From assembly GCA_002343325.1 (NCBI GenBank), contig DDSG01000173.1, forward strand, positions 1 to 21,460: DNA of 21,460 nucleotides. The letters are read 5' to 3'. The position numbers were made by a program, and so were the translations under genes. The notes under the pieces are model-generated. The model had not been told where the DNA came from. It made no database searches and was given only the letters and a program-made list of their open reading frames with translations. Position 1 is the first letter of the stretch. The number at the start of each line of letters is the position of its first letter. Positions 1-7,404 of the stretch are shown here, in pieces. This DNA comes from Phycisphaerales bacterium UBA2396 (GTDB taxonomy: Bacteria; Planctomycetota; Phycisphaerae; Phycisphaerales; UBA1924).

Positions 1-135
1 CCTGGGATGTAGCCGATCACGCCCGAGGCGCTCCTCAAGCGGGCCGACGAACTGGCGCTCTCGAGCAAGCGGCAGGGCAAGAACGTGATCACGATCGGGA
101 CGGATCACTCGCCTGGGATGTAGCCGATCACGCCC
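1..135. repeat. 24-bp exact direct repeat (1-24 and 112-135)
   Basis: Bases 1-24 are identical to bases 112-135, where they form the reverse complement of the end of thiG. The two copies flank the GGDEF fragment. Identity stops abruptly at base 25/136. The repeat is too short for a known mobile element, and its position at the very edge suggests a misjoin or contig-end artefact, but a real small duplication is possible. Confidence 0.85.
13..123 (+). CDS. C-terminal fragment of a GGDEF-domain protein (probable diguanylate cyclase family)
   Basis: The frame reads LLKRADELALSSKRQGKN followed by a short tail ending in SPGM and a TAG stop at 121-123. This matches the end of GGDEF domains (leucine pair, K/R-R-A-D-E, then an AKR-x-G-x-N block), which make or bind cyclic di-GMP. 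Only the last 30 or so residues are present. The GGDEF signature itself and any sensor domain would lie to the left. In the same frame there is a TAG at 10-12, and bases 1-24 copy bases 112-135, so the reading frame is broken right at the window edge. The gene converges on thiG and overlaps its last 19 bases. Membership of the family is fairly clear. Catalytic activity and the true upstream sequence cannot be judged. Confidence 0.65.
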   Translation, partial: PITPEALLKRADELALSSKRQGKNVITIGTDHSPGM

Positions 136-953
136 TCCCAGGGGCTGCTCGCGGTGGCGTAGAGCTTCTTCGCGATGCGTCCGGCGAGGTAGCTCTGTCG
201 GCCGGCGACGCAGGCGTGGCGCATCGCGTGGGCCATCATGACGGGGTCCTTGGCGTGGGCGATGGCGGTGTTGAGCAGCACGCCGTCGGCGCCCAGTTCC
301 ATCGCGACCGAGACATCGCTCGCCGAGCCGACGCCCGCGTCGACGATGACGGGGAACGAAGGATCGCCCTGCTTGAGCAGTTCGAGGCAGAGGACGATGT
401 TGTTGCGGTTGAGCACGCCCTGGCCGCTGCCGATGGGGCTTCCGGCGGGCATGACGCTCGCCGCGCCGGCCTCTTTGATGCGCAGGGCGGCGATGGGGTC
501 GTCGCTGGTGTACGCGAGGACCTGGAACCCTTCCTTGACGAGGATGCGGGTGGCTTCGACGGTGCCGGCAGGATCGGGCAGCAGGGTCTTCTTGTCGCCA
601 AGCACTTCGAGCTTGACCCACGAGGCGCCGGGGTTGCCGAGCTGTTCGAGCAGGTCGCGGCCCAGGAGCGAGACGCGCACGGCGTCTTCGACGCTGAAAC
701 ACCCGGCGGTGTTGGGCAGGATGGTGTAGCGGGAGAGGTCGAGGAACTCGAGCAGGCTCTTGCCCTGCTCGTTGTAGAGGCGCTCACGCCGAACAGCGAC
801 GGTGACGACGCGGCAGCCGCTGGCGTCCAGGGCGTCGCGCATCAGCTCGGGGGACTTGTACTTGCCCGTGCCCACGAGCAGGCGGCTGTCGAAAGATCGG
901 CCGGCGATTGCAAGGGGAGTCTGCCCGGGCTCGGCGGCGTGGTTCGGGGTCAT
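105..953 (-). CDS. thiG: Thiazole synthase ThiG
   Basis: ThiG condenses deoxyxylulose 5-phosphate, dehydroglycine and the sulfur carried on ThiS thiocarboxylate to form the thiazole phosphate of thiamin, in the cytoplasm. The 282-residue product is a little longer than usual (about 255-270) because of a short N-terminal extension. It shows FDSRLLVGTGKY (21-32), VKLEVLGD with the probable Schiff-base Lys114, LLPDP (124-128), YTSDDP (148-153), PIGSGQG (173-179), the phosphate-binding region VIVDAGVGS (202-210), GADGVLLNTA (221-230) and TASSPWEG (267-274). The ATG at 953 lies 15 bases after the thiS stop, so the two are almost certainly co-transcribed. No strong Shine-Dalgarno is visible, which suggests translational coupling. 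Neither thiF nor thiH/thiO is in the window. Confidence 0.97.
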   Translation of the reverse strand: MTPNHAAEPGQTPLAIAGRSFDSRLLVGTGKYKSPELMRDALDASGCRVVTVAVRRERLYNEQGKSLLEFLDLSRYTILPNTAGCFSVEDAVRVSLLGRDLLEQLGNPGASWVKLEVLGDKKTLLPDPAGTVEATRILVKEGFQVLAYTSDDPIAALRIKEAGAASVMPAGSPIGSGQGVLNRNNIVLCLELLKQGDPSFPVIVDAGVGSASDVSVAMELGADGVLLNTAIAHAKDPVMMAHAMRHACVAGRQSYLAGRIAKKLYATASSPWEGVIGYIPGE

Positions 954-968
954 GCCACGAGGGTAGGG

Positions 969-1169
969 TCAGCCCCCGCCGACGAGCGTGACCAACTCGG
1001 CCTTGTCCCCCTCGCGGAGAAGGGTTTCGGCGTGTCGGCGTTTGGGGACGAGCGAGCCGTTGACCTCGACGGCGACGGGCTTGCCTTCGAGGCCGGCGTG
1101 CCGGATCAGGTCGGCGACGCTGGCCGACTCGGGCAGTTGCGTGGGCTTGCCGTTGACGAGCACGAGCAT
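969..1169 (-). CDS. thiS: Sulfur carrier protein ThiS
   Basis: This is a small ubiquitin-like sulfur carrier for thiamin thiazole synthesis. Its C-terminal glycine is adenylated and converted to a thiocarboxylate that ThiG uses. The 66-residue product begins MLVLVNGKP and ends TLVGGG, the exposed Gly-Gly tail that defines the family (the Bacillus subtilis protein also ends in VGGG). Length and the beta-grasp pattern fit ThiS rather than MoaD because of the direct linkage to thiG. It lies 18 bases after the upstream lipoprotein gene on the same strand. I saw no TPP riboswitch ahead of it. Confidence 0.95.
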   Translation of the reverse strand: MLVLVNGKPTQLPESASVADLIRHAGLEGKPVAVEVNGSLVPKRRHAETLLREGDKAELVTLVGGG

Positions 1170-1187
1170 GCCCGAGCGTAGGGGGCG

Positions 1188-1508
1188 TTACTGGGGGATC
1201 GCCTTGGCCGGTTCGTCGGCGGCGGGGGCCGGCTGGGCCTGCGAAAGCACGACGGCATCGCGGCGTCGGACGGCCGCCGAGGCCTGGGACGCGGGGCCGG
1301 TGACGACGCGGCCGGCGGTTTTGATGGAGCTCGCGACGACATCTCCGGCGGCGTCGGCCATCCCGTCGACGGTGCGCCCGACCATGTCGGTGTCGGCGCC
1401 CTGCGAGGCGAGAGCCCCCGCGGCGGCCCCGGCGACGACCGCCGCACAACCACCCGAGAGGAGCACGCCCAGACCGGCGAGGGCAACGAGCACGAGGTGG
1501 CGACGCAT
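1188..1508 (-). CDS. Small Ala/Gly-rich lipoprotein, unknown function
   Basis: The 106-residue product starts MRRHLVLVALAGLGVLLSGGC, a short basic N-terminus, a hydrophobic stretch and a lipobox-like LSGGC with Cys21 as the likely lipidated residue. The mature part is Ala/Val/Gly-rich (residues 22-40), then has a repeated ADxxGDVVASSIKTAGRVV-type amphipathic stretch and a Pro/Ala/Gln-rich tail. The ATG at 1508 is supported by GGAG six bases upstream. The same frame is open far upstream into mqnC, but those longer versions would overlap it. It sits between mqnC (107-base gap) and thiS (18-base gap) and may be co-transcribed with thiS-thiG. No recognised domain. The function is unknown. Confidence 0.75.
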   Translation of the reverse strand: MRRHLVLVALAGLGVLLSGGCAAVVAGAAAGALASQGADTDMVGRTVDGMADAAGDVVASSIKTAGRVVTGPASQASAAVRRRDAVVLSQAQPAPAADEPAKAIPQ

Positions 1509-1615
1509 GGCGGAACTCCGGGAAAGGGGATATGGGCGCGCGGAGGCGGGCCCAACGGAAGACAACCCGGGGCGTGGCCGGTCCTTTCCGGATAACTCAA
1601 AAGGGGCGCAATCAA

Positions 1616-3040
1616 TCAGCGATTGGTGCTGATGGTGACCTGGGCGGGCTTGGGCTGCTTGGGGGCCTGCTGGTGCATGGAGCGGGCGCGGTGGGTGCTC
1701 CAGTCGGAGACCTGGCGGTCGGGGGCGCCGGGCCCGTCGTGGATGCGGAGCACGTCGTACGAGTTGTTGCGCTGGGCGGGGACGAAGCCCGACTCGCGGA
1801 TCAGCCTGCAGAGCACGGCCTCGTCGAGGCAGTATGTGGTGCCGGCGGAGGAGACGACGTTTTCCTCCATCATCACGCTGCCCATGTCGTTGGCGCCAAA
1901 GGCGAGCCCGACCTGCCCGATGTGCGGGCCCATGGTGACCCAGGAGGCGCCGATGGAGTAGATGTTGTCGAGGAAGAGCCTGGAGATCGCCTGCGTGCGG
2001 AGGTAATCGGTGGAGCCCGACATGCGGACGCGGCGGCCGAATTCGGCGGCGTCCGCTCCGAGCGAGCGATAGTCCACGTCGGGGTTTCGGCCCCAATCGA
2101 AGGCGGCGGCAACGACATCGCCCGGGAAGGGCTGGCCCAGCTCGCCCGGCGTGGCGCCCCAGTCCTTCACGCGGCCCAGAGGCGTGTTCTCACGCTGGAA
2201 AGGCCAGGAGATGAACGCTTTGTAGTGCCCGCGGGGCTCGCCCTGCGTTTCGCTGAGCACGCGGTCCTGCCAGCGGCGGACCAGGTGCATGTGGTGGACG
2301 CGGTCGGCGTAGCCCTCGATGTGCCCGAACATCATCGTCGCGCTGGTGAACATGCCCAGGCTGTGCGCGACGTACATGACGGTGAGCCAGGCCTCGGCGT
2401 CGCACTTGCCCAGCCCGATCTTGCGGCGGACGGGCTCGGCGAAGATCTCGCCCCCGCCGCCGGGAAGGCTGTCGAGCCCGGCGTCGCGCAGACGGATCAT
2501 GACCCAGCGGACTTTCTCTTCGAGGGTTGCGCCCGGGGGGTCAAAGAAGTGGACGAACTCGATGAACTCGGGGGGGCTGAAGGCGTGAACGTGGATGTGG
2601 GGGAACTTGTCCTTGATGCTGCGGAGCAGCGTGGTGTAGTAGTCCAGGGGCAGGTTGGGGTTCATGCCGCCCTGCATGAGGATCTGCGTCCCGCCGATGG
2701 CGGAAAGTTCGGCGATCTTCTGATGGATGGTCTCGGTGGGCAGGACATACGCGTCGTGATCGTCGGCGTCGCGGCGAAAGGCGCAGAACGTGCAACGGGC
2801 GGAACAGACGTTGGTGTAGTTGATATTGCGGTCGATGATGTACGTGCGGATCGCAGGGCCGTGGATCTTCCGGCAGCGTGCGTCGGCCCAGCGGCCGAGG
2901 GTTGGGGTCGGCGCGGTGCGGAGAAGATCGAGCGCCTGCTCTGGGGTGAGTCGCGCCGCACCATGGGCGACCGCGTCGAGCAAACCTCCGTCGGTCGCGG
3001 GAAGGTGGGGGTGTTCTTTGGGAGGGGTGAAAATCGACAT
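1616..3040 (-). CDS. mqnC: Radical SAM cyclic dehypoxanthine futalosine synthase MqnC
   Basis: MqnC cyclises dehypoxanthine futalosine in the futalosine route to menaquinone. From the ATG at 3040 the product has 474 residues. The radical-SAM cluster motif is CSARCTFC (Cys79, 83, 86), after INYTNV. Other family blocks are MQGGMNPNLPLDYY (122-135), HAFSPPEF (152-159), GLDSLPGGGGEI (188-199), TSATMMFGH (232-240), SWVTMGP (366-372) and GANDMGSVMMEENVV (382-396). The last block separates MqnC from MqnE and CofH. The protein is roughly 100 residues longer than typical MqnC. The excess is an insert around residues 288-332 and a basic, Gln/Pro-rich tail after about 440. The frame stays open to 3205, but the family start fits 3040 and leaves room for divergent promoters with the gene at 3220. 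No other mqn gene is in the window. Confidence 0.93.
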   Translation of the reverse strand: MSIFTPPKEHPHLPATDGGLLDAVAHGAARLTPEQALDLLRTAPTPTLGRWADARCRKIHGPAIRTYIIDRNINYTNVCSARCTFCAFRRDADDHDAYVLPTETIHQKIAELSAIGGTQILMQGGMNPNLPLDYYTTLLRSIKDKFPHIHVHAFSPPEFIEFVHFFDPPGATLEEKVRWVMIRLRDAGLDSLPGGGGEIFAEPVRRKIGLGKCDAEAWLTVMYVAHSLGMFTSATMMFGHIEGYADRVHHMHLVRRWQDRVLSETQGEPRGHYKAFISWPFQRENTPLGRVKDWGATPGELGQPFPGDVVAAAFDWGRNPDVDYRSLGADAAEFGRRVRMSGSTDYLRTQAISRLFLDNIYSIGASWVTMGPHIGQVGLAFGANDMGSVMMEENVVSSAGTTYCLDEAVLCRLIRESGFVPAQRNNSYDVLRIHDGPGAPDRQVSDWSTHRARSMHQQAPKQPKPAQVTISTNR

Positions 3041-3219
3041 TGAAGGTGCTCGCTCCACGAATCCCCGAGGCGGGCTTCTACCAGACTCTTCGATTCTTGG
3101 CCGGGCGCGGACGCATCGCCAGCCGGTTCCGAGAACGTGCGAAATGCCTGATCGGGGCGGTAGACTGTTCGTGGCGGAGTTCAGCACGCGAGGACAACGG
3201 CACACGGAGGACCACGATC

Positions 3220-3870
3220 ATGCGATTGCACTCGGGCGGATTGGCCCTCGGAGCGTTGATGTTGTCGGTGCTCGCGTCGTGCACGCCGGGTGGCACTGCA
3301 CCGACGCTGGAACCCGTGGTGGGCCTGCCCTGCGAGGGGTGCGAGGCGATTTTCGACGGCCTGCCGGCGTCGATGGGCCCGTCACTGCGGCTTGGGTCCG
3401 CGGACGAGCCCGGGGAGCCGCTGCAATTGACCGGCGTCGTGCGCGACGGAGCGGGCAACCCCGCGGCGGGGGTGATTCTGTACTTCTATCAGACGGACGC
3501 GACCGGGCTGTACCCGCCCGGAGGGAGGGCCCGTACGGCGGAAGGCAAGCGGCATGGGCGTCTGCGCGGGTGGCTCCGCACCGATGACACGGGGGCGTAC
3601 ACGGTCGAGACGATCCGCCCCGGCGGGTATCCGGGGGACGTCGAGCCCCAGCACATCCACATCCACGTGCTCGAGCCCGGTCGGTGCACGTACTACATCG
3701 ATGACGTGGTGTTCGAAGATGATCCGCGATTGACGGAGCGGATGCGGGCGCGGATGACGGGGCGCGGGGGCAACGGGATCGTGACGCCGACCAGGGACGA
3801 ACACGGGGGGTGGCTCGTGACGCGAGACATCACGCTTGGGAAGTCGATCGCGGGGTATCCGCCGCGATAG
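3220..3870 (+). CDS. Intradiol ring-cleavage dioxygenase-like lipoprotein
   Basis: The 216-residue product has a clear lipoprotein signal, a hydrophobic stretch ending LASC with Cys21 lipidated. It is followed by a domain resembling intradiol dioxygenases (protocatechuate/catechol type, non-haem Fe(III)): PLQLTGVVRDGAGNPAAG (67-84), YFYQTDATGLYPP (88-100), LRTDDTGAYTVETIRPGGYPG (119-139) and EPQHIHIHV (142-150). By alignment with the family, likely iron ligands are Tyr98, Tyr137, His145 and His147, so all four are present. The beta-sandwich repeats of such domains also resemble transthyretin-like folds. The ATG at 3220 has GGAGG nine bases upstream. An envelope-anchored enzyme of this kind may act on phenolic compounds, but the substrate is unknown and a purely structural role is possible. 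Confidence 0.82.
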   Translation: MRLHSGGLALGALMLSVLASCTPGGTAPTLEPVVGLPCEGCEAIFDGLPASMGPSLRLGSADEPGEPLQLTGVVRDGAGNPAAGVILYFYQTDATGLYPPGGRARTAEGKRHGRLRGWLRTDDTGAYTVETIRPGGYPGDVEPQHIHIHVLEPGRCTYYIDDVVFEDDPRLTERMRARMTGRGGNGIVTPTRDEHGGWLVTRDITLGKSIAGYPPR

Positions 3871-3920
3871 ACGCGGGCGCGAAAGGTCGGGCGAAGTTCG
3901 GCGGCTAGGATGCGCCACGC

Positions 3921-5546
3921 ATGGCGGGCGACAGCGACATCACCCTGCAGACGATGATCGGGCCCTACGGCGGGTGGTTCCACCTGACCGACCCGGACCG
4001 TGCAACGATCGGGCGTGCGGTCGACTGCGACGTGTGCCTCCTGCACGAAACGGTGGCGAGGCAGCACGCGACGATGATGCGCCACGGCGCGAACTGGTTC
4101 ATCGTGGATCACGGGGGGACGTCGGGCACGTTCGTGAACGGGGTGCGGCTTGAGCCGACCACCCCGACGCCCATCGCCAACGCGGATCTCCTGCGGATCG
4201 GCCCGTGGACGTTCCGCGTGCTGGTGGGCGCACCGCCCACGATGACAGCGACCGTCGATGAGCCGCTGAGTTCCGAGCCGATGCAGGGCGGTCATGTACC
4301 TCGGGCGACGTTCCGGCTTCGGCTGCTGTCGGAGTGCCTTGGAAAGCTCGGCTCGGCGTCCGGCGAGGAGGAGATGGCCGAGATCGCGCTCGAAACGGCG
4401 ATCGAGGGTTCGGGCTATCGGCGTGGGCTGATGCTCAGGCCGCTGGAATCGCCCGACCCTTCGCAGCAGGACGTGACGGTGGTGGCGGCGGTTCGGACGG
4501 GCCCCTTGACGGAGCGTGAGCGTCGGCTGGGGCGAGCGATTCTTCAGGCGGCGTGGGACTCGGCCAAGAGCGGGCGGGCCCGGGCGGTGTCGCCGGCCTC
4601 GGTCGGGCTGCCCTCGGATTCGCAGGCCGGCGCAGAGACGCTGCTGTGCGCTCCGGTGGTGCTTGGGAACACGCTGGTGTCGTTCCTGTTTCTTGATGCG
4701 CGGGGCGCGGAGCAGCAGGTGTTGCCCGACGCCGCGGACTTTGCCGAGGCTGTCGCGTGCGCGTACGGGTTGGCGCTGGCGAACGTCCGCCGGCACGAGC
4801 TGGATCGTCGGCAGCAGGCGTTGGCGGCGGAGCTTCACGCGGCACGCGAGGCGCAGCAGTTCATCCTGCCCCCGGCGCGGGGCGAGCTGGGGTTTGTGCG
4901 TTACGCGATGCAGATGACGCCGGGTCTGTTCGTCGCGGGCGATCTGTTCGACGTGGTGCCACTCAACGACGGGCGCGTCGCGTTCTTCATCGGCGATGTG
5001 GCCGGGCATGGGGCGGGCTCGGGCATGGTGATGGCGACGACGCAGTCGCACCTGCACGCGGAGTTGCGCGACGGGCGCGGGGCGGCGGCGGCGGTGGGCG
5101 CGGTCAACGAATATCTGGCGTCGCGCACCCTGGGCGGGAGGTTTGTGTCGCTCTGGGTCGGGATTTTCTCGCCCGATGGGTCCGTTGAATATGTCGACGC
5201 GGGGCACGGGCACTGGCTTCGGCTTCCCGAGAACACTCCGGCGGAAGAAGCGGACATTCCGCTCGGGATTGACCCGGGCCGAACGTTTTCCGCCCGGCAG
5301 ATCAAGCTCTCGCCGGGGTCGCGGATCGTCGCATTCAGCGACGGGCTGATCGAGCAGCGTCGGTCGTCGGGCGTGGCGGGATCAAACGAGTTCGGGCTGG
5401 AGCGCTTCCGGGACGCGATCGCGGGCAGCGCGACCTGCGACGAGGATGTCCGCCGGGCCTTTGCCGCCGTGACCTCCTTCGCGGGCACGCCGACGCTCGC
5501 CGACGACGCCACCGCGGCGAGCATCGAGTACCTCGGGCGGGCGTGA
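3921..5546 (+). CDS. FHA - GAF-like - SpoIIE-type (PPM) serine phosphatase
   Basis: A 541-residue cytosolic signalling protein with no signal peptide or membrane segment. Residues 10-103 form an FHA phosphothreonine-binding domain: GRAVDCDVCL (31-40, Arg32 expected to contact phosphate), RQHA (48-51) and GGTSGTFVNG (65-74). Residues about 130-290 look like a GAF sensor domain. A short helix (290-315) leads into a SpoIIE/RsbU-type phosphatase at 320-540 with AGDLFD (339-344), GDVAGHG (358-364), SDGLIEQ (473-479) and DD at 528-529, which keeps the metal-binding aspartates. Such enzymes dephosphorylate anti-sigma-factor antagonists or similar regulators. No kinase or STAS protein is adjacent, so the partner is unknown. 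AGGA lies ten bases before the ATG. Confidence 0.9.
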   Translation: MAGDSDITLQTMIGPYGGWFHLTDPDRATIGRAVDCDVCLLHETVARQHATMMRHGANWFIVDHGGTSGTFVNGVRLEPTTPTPIANADLLRIGPWTFRVLVGAPPTMTATVDEPLSSEPMQGGHVPRATFRLRLLSECLGKLGSASGEEEMAEIALETAIEGSGYRRGLMLRPLESPDPSQQDVTVVAAVRTGPLTERERRLGRAILQAAWDSAKSGRARAVSPASVGLPSDSQAGAETLLCAPVVLGNTLVSFLFLDARGAEQQVLPDAADFAEAVACAYGLALANVRRHELDRRQQALAAELHAAREAQQFILPPARGELGFVRYAMQMTPGLFVAGDLFDVVPLNDGRVAFFIGDVAGHGAGSGMVMATTQSHLHAELRDGRGAAAAVGAVNEYLASRTLGGRFVSLWVGIFSPDGSVEYVDAGHGHWLRLPENTPAEEADIPLGIDPGRTFSARQIKLSPGSRIVAFSDGLIEQRRSSGVAGSNEFGLERFRDAIAGSATCDEDVRRAFAAVTSFAGTPTLADDATAASIEYLGRA

Positions 5547-5702
5547 GCGGTTGATGGCACGAACGCGCACGAACGCGCGGATTGTCGCATCCGAGAACCG
5601 ATTCTCATGCGAACTTGGGTCGGGGCCCGGCAGCCCGATCGGGGATCGGTGCGCCACAGGCCTCACTCGTTGGCCCCGTTCGGGGCGAAACAGGAGCATC
5701 CC

Positions 5703-7307
5703 ATGGCTGGTCTTCAATTCCATTCCCACCCGTTTGGTCTGCTTTGCGCGATGCCGGCGCTGTTGGGCTCTTTCGCCCATGCGGACGTGATCCGCGTGCC
5801 GGCCGATCGCCCGACGATCCAGTCGGCGATCAACGCGGCCCGAGCGGGCGACGAGATCCTGGTCGCGCCGGGCCGATACGCCGAACTGATCAACTTCGCG
5901 GGCAAGGCGGTCACCGTGCGGTCCGTCGCGGGGCCGGAGAGCACCATCATCGACGCCGACGGACGGGCGGGATCCGCGGTGTCGTTCATCTCGGGCGAGA
6001 CATCCGCGTCACGGCTGGAAGGATTCACGATCCGAGGGGTGCGCGGCACCGCGCAGAGCCGCGCCAGCGCGATCCGCATCACGCAGGCCTCCCCCACCAT
6101 CGTTGACTGCATCATCACGGAGAACGTCGGCGTGCCCGCGGGCGGGGCGGCGGTCGTAGGCGGTTCGCCCGCGTTCATCGGTGTGCGATTCGTCGCCAAC
6201 AGCGGCGTGGAGGCCGGGGGGCTCAGCGTCGTCGGAGCCTCGATCGACCTTTCCGGCGTCGTCTTCGACAACAACATCGGGAGCGCGGGCGGGATCTTCG
6301 CGGCGGCTTCGTCACTCTCGATCGAACAAGCCACCTTCTCTCGCAACGGATCGAGTTCCAGCGGCGGAAGCGGCGCGGGTCTCTCCCTGCTCGGCAGCCA
6401 GTTTGAGATTGAGCGATCCACGTTCGTGGGCAACGGGACGGCGGAGGATCTTCCCGGCGGTGGGCAGGTCTTCGCCACCTTCGCTGGCGGCGGTGTGTAC
6501 GCGATCGAGTCTCGCGGCACGATCGATGCCTGCCGATTCGTGGGCAATGCCGCCGCCCGCGGCGGAGGGGTCTACTTCCGAAGCACGGCCGAGGGCGAGC
6601 AGATCGTGGTGACCAACACGCTGTTCAACGCGAACGAGGCGGGCGCGGCGTCCGGGGCTGTGTACACGGCGCAGCAGGACGCGGCGTTCATCAACACCAC
6701 CTTTGTCGACAACGCGGGCGCCCTGTTCACTGACTTCAACGCCGAGGCGCTGATCGCCAACTCGATCCTCTTCCGCAACGTCTTCGGCTCCCCCGCGGGG
6801 CAGGTCAGCGGGAACGGCATGACGCGGATCGTCTACTCGCTCGTCCCCACGCAGGCGTCGCGGTCCGTCACGCTCGGCGAAGGGAACATAACGGATCGAA
6901 GCCCGAGGTTCATCGACAGCAACGGGCTTGACAACATCGCCGGGACGATCGACGATGACTTCCGCCTGGCCAACACGTCGGCGGGAGTCGACGCGGGGCG
7001 GAACGACTTCCTGTCGGCGAGCATCCTGCTGGACCTGGCGGGCGAGAGCCGATTCGTCGACGATCCGGTGGTCGACGACACGGGCGTGGGCACGGGCGCG
7101 ATCGTGGACATGGGCGCCTTCGAGTTCGCGCCGAACGCTCGCTGCAGGGCCGACTTCAACCGTGACGGCTTCGTGGACTGGTTCGACGCGGAGCTCTACT
7201 TCGAGCGGTTCGAAGAGGGCTCGGCGTCGGCGGACTTTGATGGCGACGGCTTCATCGATTGGTTCGACCTCGACGCGTTCCTGACCGCGTTCGACCGCGG
7301 GTGCTGA
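5703..7307 (+). CDS. Secreted right-handed beta-helix protein with C-terminal EF-hand/dockerin-like pair
   Basis: From the ATG at 5703, supported by AGGAG six bases upstream, the product has 534 residues. It has a Sec-type signal peptide likely cut after AHA (residue 27). Residues 30-470 are a parallel beta-helix of the polymorphic/pectate-lyase-like kind. It opens with PTIQSAINAARAGDEILVAPGRY and continues with many short strands separated by N-x-A/G turns and phrases such as VDCIITEN, FVGNGTA, FVGNAAARGGGVYF and NTTFVDNAG. The last 54 residues, bounded by cysteines, carry two calcium-loop motifs, DFNRDGFVDWFD and DFDGDGFIDWFD, as in dockerin-like tails common in planctomycete secreted proteins. 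The tail may anchor or assemble the protein at the cell surface. No catalytic residues can be assigned. Confidence 0.85.
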   Translation: MAGLQFHSHPFGLLCAMPALLGSFAHADVIRVPADRPTIQSAINAARAGDEILVAPGRYAELINFAGKAVTVRSVAGPESTIIDADGRAGSAVSFISGETSASRLEGFTIRGVRGTAQSRASAIRITQASPTIVDCIITENVGVPAGGAAVVGGSPAFIGVRFVANSGVEAGGLSVVGASIDLSGVVFDNNIGSAGGIFAAASSLSIEQATFSRNGSSSSGGSGAGLSLLGSQFEIERSTFVGNGTAEDLPGGGQVFATFAGGGVYAIESRGTIDACRFVGNAAARGGGVYFRSTAEGEQIVVTNTLFNANEAGAASGAVYTAQQDAAFINTTFVDNAGALFTDFNAEALIANSILFRNVFGSPAGQVSGNGMTRIVYSLVPTQASRSVTLGEGNITDRSPRFIDSNGLDNIAGTIDDDFRLANTSAGVDAGRNDFLSASILLDLAGESRFVDDPVVDDTGVGTGAIVDMGAFEFAPNARCRADFNRDGFVDWFDAELYFERFEEGSASADFDGDGFIDWFDLDAFLTAFDRGC

Positions 7308-7348
7308 TCGCACCCGAGGTCGACGTCCCGCGAGAGAGTCGAAAACGA

Positions 7349-7380
7349 ACGCCGGACCGACTGAGGGGTCGGTCCGGCGT
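7349..7380. terminator. Bidirectional intrinsic terminator hairpin
   Basis: A perfect 13-bp stem (7349-7361 with 7368-7380) encloses the 6-base loop TGAGGG. It lies between the convergent beta-helix gene (stop 7307) and sigma factor gene (stop 7405). On the minus strand the stem is followed by TCGTTTTC, the better U-tract, so it should work best for the sigma gene, but it can serve both. Confidence 0.88.
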
Positions 7381-7404
7381 GTTCATGTCGGGGATGTGAA
7401 CGGA

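Noticed and set aside
954..1620. TPP riboswitch controlling thiS-thiG
   Set aside because: The conserved CUGAGA and ACCUGA/GG-UAAU-CC blocks were not found upstream of thiS, the lipoprotein gene or mqnC.
1532..3043. Plus-strand open frame of about 500 codons opposite mqnC
   Set aside because: It is antisense to a clear radical-SAM gene and has no domain-like pattern. High GC leaves the antisense frame free of stops.
5557..5579. Tandem copy of ACGAACGCGC after the FHA-phosphatase gene
   Set aside because: Two short units in GC-rich spacer DNA, with no stem-loop plus T-tract and no link to a function.
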